From: Photobacterium phosphoreum
GTDB taxonomy: Bacteria; Pseudomonadota; Gammaproteobacteria; Enterobacterales; Vibrionaceae
Reading direction: 5' to 3'
Assembly: GCF_002954725.1 (NCBI RefSeq)
Contig: NZ_MSCQ01000001.1
Coordinates: 1,964,106 to 2,028,105, forward strand
Length of the DNA stretch: 64,000 nt
Shown: in pieces, positions 57,107 to 64,000 of the stretch
Layout: every line of letters begins with the position of its first letter
How positions within the stretch are numbered: the stretch's first letter is position 1
Made by a program: the position numbers and the translations under genes
Notes under the pieces: generated by a model
What the model saw: the letters and a program-made list of their open reading frames with translations, nothing else
What the model was told of the DNA's origin: nothing
Databases searched by the model: none

Positions 57107-57180
57107 AAGAGAGATAACAGCTATATCTCCAGTTGCTGAGTAAGTATACCCCAACAACCTGTTTATTGCCTGAATAGTCA

Positions 57181-57249
57181 TCAACTATCGATACAATACG
57201 TACTATAATACGGCTGTAGCATGGCATTTTCATTACGTTTTAACGCCAT
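57181..57249 (-). CDS. possible 22-residue peptide
   Basis: The frame encodes MALKRNENAMLQPYYSTYCI then DS, with GGAG six bases before the ATG. It is not hydrophobic and matches nothing I know. The ribosome site is the only positive evidence, so chance is quite possible. Confidence 0.2.
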   Translation of the reverse strand: MALKRNENAMLQPYYSTYCIDS

Positions 57250-57426
57250 TTTACACTCCAGATATTAATAAGACCGCAGCAGTTAGAATTAGTTGCAAAA
57301 AAGATCTCGTTAACTGAATATTTTTTTATCGCACGAATTTCAGCCTTACCCCATCGCTACCCACGACAATTTACAGTAAAATAGCCACAGAGCTCTTTTC
57401 TTTGAGCCAAATTAATTAGGAAAACA

Positions 57427-57735
57427 ATGAAAAAAACATTTGCTTTAACTCATCCCAAAAAAGCGGCTGCTCGTGTTGTAGAAACGATTAAACACGATGT
57501 AAAGAAATACATTCGTCGTGAGCGTAACAAAACATTACCTGCTGGTACTGATTTTTGGGATTTTGATTGCAAGTTTGGTCATACCGAGCAAGAAGCAAAA
57601 GTTATTCACGTAAAAGAAATCAACAAGTGTATTGATGAAGCTGAAAAGCTAGAACTACCATCATTATACTTAGAGATTCTGGCAAAGCCTGCAACACGTG
57701 CACCACGTCCAGATTTTGATTTCGACGAAGAATAA
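57427..57735 (+). CDS. DUF6172 family protein
   Basis: A 102-residue soluble protein with a Lys-rich N-terminus (KKTFALTHPKKAAARVVETI), TDFWDFDCKFG in the middle and an acidic tail. I recognise it as the DUF6172 type found in many marine gamma-proteobacteria, function unknown. The basic and acidic ends and lack of membrane segments suggest a cytoplasmic nucleic-acid- or ribosome-associated role, which is speculation. AGGAAA precedes the ATG, and a strong terminator follows. Confidence 0.75.
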   Translation: MKKTFALTHPKKAAARVVETIKHDVKKYIRRERNKTLPAGTDFWDFDCKFGHTEQEAKVIHVKEINKCIDEAEKLELPSLYLEILAKPATRAPRPDFDFDEE

Positions 57736-57775
57736 TTGCTCATTAGCCATTATTTAATGCGCTATAGAACCAAAC

Positions 57776-57805
57776 AAAAAAGAGTCGTATTAACGACTCT
57801 TTTTT
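57776..57805. terminator. bidirectional intrinsic terminator
   Basis: AGAGTCG / CGACTCT stem flanked by A- and T-tracts, lying between the convergent DUF6172 gene and yfbV and serving both. Confidence 0.9.
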
Positions 57806-57831
57806 ATTACCACCACAATACACCCCACCGC

Positions 57832-58281
57832 TTAAAACCAACGATCAAGTGAATGCCTATCTAACTGCTTGAATGCGCGATTTAATACATCGGCTAATTC
57901 TTGATAGCGCGGCTGAGATTTCTTAGGCTGCATCGCATGCCCTTCACTAACAATCTTTTGATAAATTTCGCTATACCATTTTGCCAATGATGGCGGCAAT
58001 GTCGTTTGACTGCGCTTCCCTAACCACCATAAGCCTTGTAATGGCATCGATATTGCGAGTAATGCAATCGCGATTGCTTGTGGTATTGCATCATAATTAT
58101 GAAATGCCATTTGAGTAAGAATGCTGATTGCAGCAACCGCAGGCATCACCTTGGTCGCAAATTGGGTGGCTTTAATATACCGATGTTCAGGAAAAACAGC
58201 CGCCAGCTCTTTGCGCATTGGCCATGTTGTCATGTAATGCTGACCATTCTGAAAGTGTTTCCACATTGTATGTTGAGCCAT
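57832..58281 (-). CDS. yfbV: UPF0208 membrane protein YfbV
   Basis: The ATG at 58281 ([20 protein letters not shown]) gives 149 residues, matching E. coli YfbV (151); the longer frame to 58344 is not supported. RGQHY-like and WPM/P-RK segments, a central two-helix membrane hairpin (about 47-88, [12 protein letters not shown]) and [15 protein letters not shown] at the end are family marks. In E. coli YfbV has been linked to organisation of the Ter macrodomain. It is divergent from ackA, keeping the ancestral yfbV-ackA-pta arrangement. Confidence 0.92.
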   Translation of the reverse strand: MAQHTMWKHFQNGQHYMTTWPMRKELAAVFPEHRYIKATQFATKVMPAVAAISILTQMAFHNYDAIPQAIAIALLAISMPLQGLWWLGKRSQTTLPPSLAKWYSEIYQKIVSEGHAMQPKKSQPRYQELADVLNRAFKQLDRHSLDRWF

Positions 58282-58615
58282 AATGCACCACTCATCAAAA
58301 AAAATTATAACATTTAAAAAAAATACACAACAAACTTGATTCAAATTAAAATTTTCTAAAATCTTTTTGTTATATTGCGTAACAATCGGTTATTCTAGGC
58401 AAGCCTAAATGTAATTGTTGCCGTTAATGACCTTAACTGCAAGCTAGGCTCTGTCAAGGATGACCCAGAATTAGAGGTAACTCAATTCTATTTCTCAGGA
58501 AAGAGCGTGATTTTTTCCGCTAGTAATACGACCAATAATAATTCGTCTATTCTAGGGGTACTTTTTTATTCAATTTGAATATCAACTTTCAGACAGATCA
58601 TAGGTAGTCACTCTC
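58282..58615 (+). other. 334-base ackA upstream region with a long leader
   Basis: After the FNR-type promoter the predicted leader runs about 230 bases to the ackA ATG. It includes a TAGGC-AA-GCCTA hairpin at 58396-58407 and several T-rich patches. No open frame with a ribosome site was found, so it may be regulatory. Confidence 0.5.
58336..58376 (+). promoter_or_regulatory. FNR-like class II promoter of ackA
   Basis: TTGATTCAAATTAA (58336-58349) matches TTGAT-N4-ATCAA at 9 of 10 positions. TATATT (58371-58376) lies at the distance expected for a -10 with the FNR centre near -41. The spacing is within one base of the focA promoter. Confidence 0.6.
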
Positions 58616-59812
58616 ATGTCTAAGCTGGTTTTAGTTCTAAACTGCGGTAGTTCATCTCTTAAGTTCGCAATCATTGATCCAGTATCTGGTGAAGAACACC
58701 TTTCAGGTCTAGCAGAATGTCTAGGCCTTCCTGAAGCTCGTATCAAGTGGAAACTTGATGGCAAGCACGAAGCTCAACTAGGTGACGGCGCTGCTCACGA
58801 AGAAGCTCTAGCATTCATGGTTGATACTATTCTTGCTTCTAAGCCAGAACTTAAAGAGTCTCTAGGCGCAATCGGTCACCGTATCGTTCATGGTGGCGAG
58901 CAGTTCTCTGCATCAGCACTCATTGATGACGTTGTTCTTCAAGGTATCGTAGATGCATCTGATTTTGCACCTCTACACAACCCTGCACACGTTATCGGTA
59001 TCGAAGCTGCTAAGCATAACTTCGCTGGTCTGAAAAACGTTGCTGTATTTGATACTGCTTTCCACCAGACTATGCCTGAAGAAGCATTCTTATACGCAAT
59101 TCCTTACCGTCTATACAAAGAAAACGGTATCCGTCGTTACGGCGCACACGGTACATCTCACCGTTTCATCGCTCGTGAAACAGCGATCCTACTAGACAAG
59201 CCGCTTGATGAACTAAATATCATCAACTGTCACCTAGGTAACGGCGCATCTGTATGTGCAATCAAAGGCGGTAAATCTGTAGATATCTCTATGGGTCTTA
59301 CTCCTCTTGAAGGTCTAGTAATGGGCACACGTTGTGGTGACCTTGACCCAGCAGTTATGTTCCACCTACACGACCGTCTAGGTATGAGCGTTGCTGAAAT
59401 CAACACTATGTTCACTAAAGAGTCAGGCCTACTAGGTCTTACTGGTGTGACTTCTGACTGTCGTTTCGTTGAAGAAAACTACGGTACTAAAGAAGAAGCT
59501 ACACGTGCAATGGACGTATTCTGTCACCGCCTAGCGAAGTATGTTGCAAGCTACGCAGCGACAATGGAAGGCCGTCTAGATGCAATCGTATTCACTGGTG
59601 GTATCGGTGAAAACTCTGCACCAATCCGTGAGATGGTTCTTAACCGTCTAGCTATCTTCGGTATCGAAGTAGATAACGAAGCAAACCTTAAAGCACGTTT
59701 CGGCGGCGAAGGTGTTATCACTACTGCAAACAGCCGCATTCCTGCAATGGTTGTTTCAACTAACGAAGAATTAGTAATCGCAGAAGATACAGCGCTTCTA
59801 GCTGAAATCTAA
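58616..59812 (+). CDS. ackA: acetate kinase
   Basis: A 398-residue acetokinase-family enzyme. NCGSSSLKF (8-16) is the first signature, [10 protein letters not shown] and HGTSHRF the second, and FTGGIGENS near 328-336 the ADP-binding loop. It makes ATP and acetate from acetyl phosphate. Codon use is strongly biased toward highly expressed forms. It is followed by a terminator before pta, so pta may also have its own promoter. Confidence 0.98.
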   Translation: MSKLVLVLNCGSSSLKFAIIDPVSGEEHLSGLAECLGLPEARIKWKLDGKHEAQLGDGAAHEEALAFMVDTILASKPELKESLGAIGHRIVHGGEQFSASALIDDVVLQGIVDASDFAPLHNPAHVIGIEAAKHNFAGLKNVAVFDTAFHQTMPEEAFLYAIPYRLYKENGIRRYGAHGTSHRFIARETAILLDKPLDELNIINCHLGNGASVCAIKGGKSVDISMGLTPLEGLVMGTRCGDLDPAVMFHLHDRLGMSVAEINTMFTKESGLLGLTGVTSDCRFVEENYGTKEEATRAMDVFCHRLAKYVASYAATMEGRLDAIVFTGGIGENSAPIREMVLNRLAIFGIEVDNEANLKARFGGEGVITTANSRIPAMVVSTNEELVIAEDTALLAEI

Positions 59813-59827
59813 TCTAACGATTATCTA

Positions 59828-59857
59828 AAACGGCTGGCCTTTAGTCAGCCGTTTTTT
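59828..59857 (+). terminator. intrinsic terminator after ackA
   Basis: AAACGGCTG / CAGCCGTTT stem with a TTTTTT tract, 16 bases after ackA. It should reduce read-through into pta. Confidence 0.88.
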
Positions 59858-59974
59858 CATGGCATTTTGTCATATTTTACTGTGGTGCTGCTCTATGATT
59901 ATTCTGCTTTAAATAATAAAGTCGAATTGTTATTGAACAGTGCTGTATCGATTCAATAGTCAGAGGAATTTATA

Positions 59975-62119
59975 GTGTCCCGTACTATTATGCTTATCCC
60001 AGTTGGCGCTGGTGTTGGTCTAACAAGTGTTAGTCTTGGTGTACTTCGTGCAATGGAACGCAAAGGCGTTCGTGTTTCTTTCTTCAAGCCTATCGCGCAA
60101 CCACGTCACGGTGGCGATCAGCCTGATCTAACAACGACGATCATTCGTGCTAACAGCGATATGCAAATCGCTGAGTCATTCTCAATGGCAAGCGCTGAAG
60201 AACTGATTCGTAACGATCAAACTGACGTTCTTCTAGAAGACATCGTTGCTCGCTTTAAAGCAGCAGCAAATGCTGACGTAACGCTAATCGAAGGTTTAGT
60301 TGCTACTCGTAAGCACCCTTTTGCAAATCAAATTAACTTTGAAATTGCAAAAACGCTAGACGCTGAAATCGTATTCGTTGTCTCTCCTGGTACTGACAAC
60401 CCATCACAGCTTAAAGAGCGTATCGAAGTAGCATGTTCTAACTTCGGCGGCATTAAGAACAAGCAAATCTCTGGTGTTATCGTTAATAAACTTAACGCAC
60501 CTGTTGATGCTGAAGGCCGTACTCGCCCAGATCTTTCTGAGATCTTTGACGATGTTGAAGGCACTGTTCCTTCAAACGTTGAAATCATGCAAGTGTTCAA
60601 CTCTAGCCCTATCCGTGTACTTGGTTGTGCACCTTGGAGCTCAGAGCTAATCGCTACCCGTGCAACAGATATTGCTCAGCACCTAAATGCTGAAATTATC
60701 AATGCTGGTGATATCGAAACTCGTCGTATTAAGAGCATCACTTTCTGTGCACGCTCTATCCCTAATATGGTTGAGCACTTCCGTCCAGGTTCACTACTAG
60801 TGACTTCTGCTGACCGTCCTGACGTTATTGTTGCTGCATGTCTTGCTGCAATGAACGGCGTTGAGCTAGGTGCACTTCTACTAACAGGTGGTTACGACCT
60901 ACCTAAACCTGTTATGGATCTATGTGAGCGTGCATTCGCAACAGGTCTTCCTGTTATGACAGCACAAGGTAACACTTGGCAGACGTCTCTTAACCTACAG
61001 AGCTTCACACTAGAAGTTCCTGCAGACGATAAAGAGCGTGTTGAGTTTGTTAACGAGTACATGGCAAGCCACATCGACGGTAACTGGATTGAATCTCTAA
61101 CTGAAGGTTCAAACCGTGAGCGTCGTCTAAGCCCACCAGCATTCCGTTACCAGTTAACTGAGCTTGCTCGTAAAGCTGCTAAACGTATCGTTCTTCCTGA
61201 AGGTGATGAGCCACGTACAGTTAAAGCTGCGGCTATCTGTGCTGAGCGCGGTATCGCTGAATGTGTGCTTCTTGGTAACCCTGAAGAAATCCGTCGCGTT
61301 GCTGAGCAACAAGGCGTGGTTCTTGGTGCTGGCGTAACGATCATCAACTCTGAAGAAGTACGTGAAAACTACGTGGCTCGTTTAGTTGAGCTTCGTGGCG
61401 CGAAAGGCATGACTGATGTAGTTGCTCGTGAGAAACTACAAGATTCAGTATTCCTTGGCACAATGATGCTTGAGAATGGCGAAGTTGACGGTCTAGTATC
61501 TGGTGCAGTTCACACTACAGCAAACACTATCGTTCCTCCGTTCCAAATCATCAAGACTGCACCTAATGCGTCTATCGTATCATCTGTATTCTTCATGCTG
61601 CTACCTGACCAAGTATTGGTTTACGGTGACTGTGCGATCAACCCAGATCCAACAGCTGAGCAACTTGCTGAAATCGCTATCCAATCTGCCGATTCTGCAA
61701 AAGCATTTGGTATCGAGCCACGCGTAGCAATGATCTCTTACTCTACTGGTACTTCTGGTAAAGGCGCAGACGTTGATAAAGTACGTGAAGCAACGAAGAT
61801 CGCTCAAGAGAAACGTCCTGATCTAATCATCGACGGTCCTCTACAGTACGATGCTGCAATTATGGAAAACGTAGCCGCTTCTAAAGCGCCAAACTCTCCA
61901 GTAGCAGGTAAAGCAACTGTATTTATATTCCCTGACCTAAACACAGGTAATACAACATACAAAGCGGTACAACGTTCAGCAGATCTAGTCTCTATCGGTC
62001 CAATGCTTCAGGGCATGCGTAAGCCAGTTAACGACCTTTCTCGTGGCGCACTAGTAGACGATATCGTTTACACAGTTGCACTAACTGCGATTCAGGCAGA
62101 ACAAGCTAACGCTAAGTAA
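59975..62119 (+). CDS. pta: phosphate acetyltransferase
   Basis: A 714-residue long-form Pta. The start is GTG at 59975 with AGAGGAA about nine bases upstream. The N-terminal third is a dethiobiotin-synthetase-like P-loop domain ([15 protein letters not shown]), followed by a DRTGG domain and the C-terminal catalytic PTA domain from about residue 390 ([47 protein letters not shown]). It interconverts acetyl-CoA and acetyl phosphate. Codon bias matches ackA and pflB. Confidence 0.98.
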   Translation: MSRTIMLIPVGAGVGLTSVSLGVLRAMERKGVRVSFFKPIAQPRHGGDQPDLTTTIIRANSDMQIAESFSMASAEELIRNDQTDVLLEDIVARFKAAANADVTLIEGLVATRKHPFANQINFEIAKTLDAEIVFVVSPGTDNPSQLKERIEVACSNFGGIKNKQISGVIVNKLNAPVDAEGRTRPDLSEIFDDVEGTVPSNVEIMQVFNSSPIRVLGCAPWSSELIATRATDIAQHLNAEIINAGDIETRRIKSITFCARSIPNMVEHFRPGSLLVTSADRPDVIVAACLAAMNGVELGALLLTGGYDLPKPVMDLCERAFATGLPVMTAQGNTWQTSLNLQSFTLEVPADDKERVEFVNEYMASHIDGNWIESLTEGSNRERRLSPPAFRYQLTELARKAAKRIVLPEGDEPRTVKAAAICAERGIAECVLLGNPEEIRRVAEQQGVVLGAGVTIINSEEVRENYVARLVELRGAKGMTDVVAREKLQDSVFLGTMMLENGEVDGLVSGAVHTTANTIVPPFQIIKTAPNASIVSSVFFMLLPDQVLVYGDCAINPDPTAEQLAEIAIQSADSAKAFGIEPRVAMISYSTGTSGKGADVDKVREATKIAQEKRPDLIIDGPLQYDAAIMENVAASKAPNSPVAGKATVFIFPDLNTGNTTYKAVQRSADLVSIGPMLQGMRKPVNDLSRGALVDDIVYTVALTAIQAEQANAK

Positions 62120-62146
62120 GTTTTAATACTACTTTAAGCGACTGAC

Positions 62147-62204
62147 AAAACGCCCCTATACATGCCTTCAATTTTTATTGATAAAGTGTATAGGGGCGTT
62201 TTTT
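62147..62204 (+). terminator. intrinsic terminator after pta
   Basis: AAAACGCCCCTATACA pairs with TGTATAGGGGCGTTTT around a 24-base interior, ending in a T-tract. It is strong in both directions. Confidence 0.92.
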
Positions 62205-62271
62205 ATTGCTGGCAACTGCTGATTTAAGCCTCTATGCTAATATCTACTTAGGTTAAGGACGACCCAATAGC

Positions 62272-63033
62272 ATGGATGTGCTCAATACATTAGGGCTTTT
62301 TATAGGCTCTTTAATTTCAAATACCCTCGCATCACTCTCTGGTGGCGGCGCAGGACTGATCCAATTCCCACTGCTTATTTTTCTAGGTTTACCGTTTAGT
62401 ATTGCCCTTGCAACCCATAAAATCGCCAGTGTCGCTTTAGGCATTGGTGCCACCATTAACCATATCCGTAATGGTACCTTGGCATGGAAAATCACCGTTT
62501 ATGTCATTGCTGTGGGTACCTTGGGCGTTATCCTTGGGGCTAATCTAATTCTTTCGATTCCAGTTAAATTTGCCGAAGCCGCATTAGGCGCATTAATCAT
62601 TAGCCTTGGTATTTACTCGGTCACGTCGAAAGAACTTGGACAAATCTCAGTACCGCAGCATCGAAATAGTATTGGCTTTATAATTGGTGCTATTAGCTTG
62701 TTTATTATCGGCATTATCAATGGATCTCTGACGGCGGGTAGTGGTTTATTTGTGACCTTATTTCTCGTACGCTGGTTTGGTTGTGATTACAAACAGGCTG
62801 TCGCAATAACGCTCGTCAGCGTAGGCTTATTTTGGAATGCAATTGGCGCAGTGGCTATCTATCAAGCTGGCGCAACCATTTATTGGCCATGGCTACCAGT
62901 ATTATTGGTCGGCTCATTATTGGGCGGTTATCTCGGTGCCCACCTTGCCCATCAACGCAGTAATCAATTAATTAAACGTTGCTTTGAAGCCTTAACGTTT
63001 GTGATTGGATTTAAATTATTGCTCGATCTTTAA
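62272..63033 (+). CDS. TauE/SafE-family sulfite/anion exporter
   Basis: A 253-residue inner membrane protein with about eight hydrophobic segments in two homologous halves. SLSGGGAGLIQFPLLIFLGLP near 19-39 and INGSLTAGSGLFVTLFLV near 145-162 are the paired glycine-rich motifs of the family. Members move sulfite, sulfoacetate or similar anions; the substrate here is not known. It shares the fold of YfcA of E. coli, but I would not assign that name on sequence alone. A SelW-like gene follows 30 bases later and may be co-transcribed. Confidence 0.88.
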   Translation: MDVLNTLGLFIGSLISNTLASLSGGGAGLIQFPLLIFLGLPFSIALATHKIASVALGIGATINHIRNGTLAWKITVYVIAVGTLGVILGANLILSIPVKFAEAALGALIISLGIYSVTSKELGQISVPQHRNSIGFIIGAISLFIIGIINGSLTAGSGLFVTLFLVRWFGCDYKQAVAITLVSVGLFWNAIGAVAIYQAGATIYWPWLPVLLVGSLLGGYLGAHLAHQRSNQLIKRCFEALTFVIGFKLLLDL

Positions 63034-63063
63034 TAACGACAACACACCCCAGCAGGAGTAACC

Positions 63064-63339
63064 ATGAATAAAGCCACCATTGATATTTATTACTGTCGTC
63101 AGTGTAATTGGATGCTACGAGCAACATGGATGACGCAAGAGTTACTCCATACTTTTAGTGAAGAAATTACTACCATCAGTTTGCATCCTGATACTGGCGG
63201 TCGATTTGAAATCCATTGCAATAACCGCTTAATTTGGGAACGTAAACAAGAGGGTGGATTTCCTGATGCCAAACAGCTTAAACAACGCATTCGTGATGTG
63301 ATTGATCCCGAACGTGATTTGGGTCATATCGATAGATAA
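63064..63339 (+). CDS. SelT/SelW/SelH (Rdx) family thioredoxin-like protein
   Basis: A 91-residue protein with the family's N-terminal beta-C-x-x-C motif (IYYCRQCNWMLRA, C11 and C14) and the typical end of DPERDLGH. The second redox position is Cys (TGT), not selenocysteine. The fold is thioredoxin-like and a redox role is inferred. CAGGAG lies upstream of the ATG. It probably forms a unit with the TauE-type gene. Confidence 0.88.
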   Translation: MNKATIDIYYCRQCNWMLRATWMTQELLHTFSEEITTISLHPDTGGRFEIHCNNRLIWERKQEGGFPDAKQLKQRIRDVIDPERDLGHIDR

Positions 63340-63352
63340 CCCTCCCTGCAAC

Positions 63353-63390
63353 AAAAAGCGCATCATCGAATAACCGATAATGCGCTTTTT
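63353..63390. terminator. bidirectional intrinsic terminator
   Basis: AAAAAGCGCAT / ATGCGCTTTTT stem with an inner CGA/CG-type helix, between the convergent SelW-like and yfcE genes. Confidence 0.9.
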
Positions 63391-63407
63391 TATCACGTCA
63401 CAGAAGT

Positions 63408-63956
63408 TTAGTTCAGTATCGTCTGGGCTAATACTTCATGCTCAAAACTAACCACAGACAGGTTCTGACCATCAAGCAGACCATAACTCGCGGGTAAACC
63501 ATTACGTGGAATAGCCACCGAACCGGGATTAAATACGAAATAATCTGCTTTCCGTTCAGCAACCGGAATATGAGTATGACCAGAGACAATTACATCCCCT
63601 GTCATCAGCTGCGGATGCTTATCGGCATTATAAATATGACCGTGAGTTAAAAATAACCGTCGACCATCGGCTAGCATCACTAAGTTATAATCCGCCATCA
63701 TTGGAAAATCCAGCAGCATTTGATCGACTTCACTATCACAATTACCACGTACTGCCGTGATTCGCGCAGCATATTGATTGAGTAATTCAGCTACTTTAAT
63801 CGGATCGTACCCTTCAGGTAGCTGATTACGAGGACCATGATTGAGAATATCACCTAATAAAATAAGATACTTAGCACCACTTTGTTCAAAAGCAACAATG
63901 GCTTTTTGAGCCGCAACGAAACTACCGTGAATATCAGACGCAAAAAATAATTTCAT
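63408..63956 (-). CDS. yfcE: YfcE-type metallophosphodiesterase
   Basis: A 182-residue calcineurin-like phosphoesterase. Metal ligands are D8 and H10 (FASDIHGS), the GD of LLGDILNHG, GNCDSE, THGH and SGHTHIP, in the order of the family. E. coli YfcE is 184 residues and hydrolyses phosphodiesters in vitro; the natural substrate is unclear. In E. coli it also lies after ackA-pta, so the location is ancestral. About 45 bases upstream remain in the window. Confidence 0.94.
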   Translation of the reverse strand: MKLFFASDIHGSFVAAQKAIVAFEQSGAKYLILLGDILNHGPRNQLPEGYDPIKVAELLNQYAARITAVRGNCDSEVDQMLLDFPMMADYNLVMLADGRRLFLTHGHIYNADKHPQLMTGDVIVSGHTHIPVAERKADYFVFNPGSVAIPRNGLPASYGLLDGQNLSVVSFEHEVLAQTILN

Positions 63957-64000
63957 GATTAAACTCGACCAAAAAATCGTAAATATATCGACTTAGTTTA

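Larger units (their letters stand above)
57034..57426. other. 393-base region with two hairpins and a possible 22-codon gene
   Basis: A first hairpin (57073-57106, AGAACCCC / GGGGTTCT) and a shorter GAGATA / TATCTC hairpin just after it are followed by A+T-rich sequence with a short minus-strand frame (57181-57249). The last 100 bases should hold the promoter of the next plus-strand gene. Together the minus-strand frame and hairpins could form one small transcript. Confidence 0.4.

Noticed and set aside
63097-63106. Selenocysteine in the SelW-like protein
   Set aside because: Both positions of the CxxC are ordinary TGT/TGC cysteine codons and no in-frame TGA is present.

Overview
The window looks like a chromosomal segment of a gamma-proteobacterium of the Vibrionaceae, most probably Photobacterium or a close relative. 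This is inferred from gene content and order, not from a database search. The main clues are an AT-rich genome, the epmC-yfcL / aroC neighbourhood, a Vibrio-like mannose/fructose PTS island (IIABC, manA, AraC regulator, IIA, IIB), a six-copy tRNA-Tyr array, Vie-type signalling proteins, a focA-pflB-pflA / fhs / yfbU / yfbV / ackA-pta / yfcE fermentation block, and strong codon bias in pflB, ackA and pta.

Layout. (1) About 1-15.1 kb, all on the minus strand, is one surface-polysaccharide (O-antigen or capsule) operon. It reads wzz, rfbB, rfbA, rfbD, rfbC, wzx, wzy, two GT2 and two GT4 glycosyltransferases, then a set matching the N,N'-diacetylbacillosamine-phosphate pathway (pglC-, pglD-, pglE-like) and a WbpM/PglF-type dehydratase cut by the window edge. 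An ops element for RfaH lies just upstream of wzz. (2) About 15.1-19.4 kb holds yfcL-epmC, yicG and aroC, interrupted by an IS1111-type element whose right end carries a readable candidate guide (bridge/seek) RNA. (3) About 19.4-26.6 kb holds an acyltransferase and the PTS island, with repeated purine/pyrimidine-rich intergenic elements. (4) About 26.9-32.5 kb holds rluF and an RND efflux pair. (5) 32.6-33.6 kb holds six tandem tRNA-Tyr genes. (6) From 33.7 kb on, nearly everything is on the plus strand: a VieB-like regulator, xthA, focA-pflB, a vieB-vieS-vieA-like operon, pflA, fhs, yfbU, a PgtB/PgtA-like two-component pair, rlmA, a ChaN-type lipoprotein, a DUF6172 gene, yfbV (minus), ackA-pta, a TauE-type exporter, a SelW-like gene and yfcE (minus).

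How the genes work together. PflB (activated by PflA) splits pyruvate into acetyl-CoA and formate, FocA moves formate, Pta-AckA turns acetyl-CoA into acetate plus ATP, and Fhs can capture formate as 10-formyl-THF. The focA and ackA promoters each have an FNR-like box with class II geometry, and fhs has a near-perfect PurR operator over its predicted start of transcription. Two VieB-like proteins and one VieS/VieA-like pair flank or interrupt this formate block.

The most notable signal is the IS1111-type element at 16906-18271. Removing it in silico recreates the core of a dispersed chromosomal repeat. The two strands of an internal loop in its 3' non-coding region match the two sides of that rebuilt target (8 of 8 and 10 of 11 bases), and a second loop matches the element's own ends.
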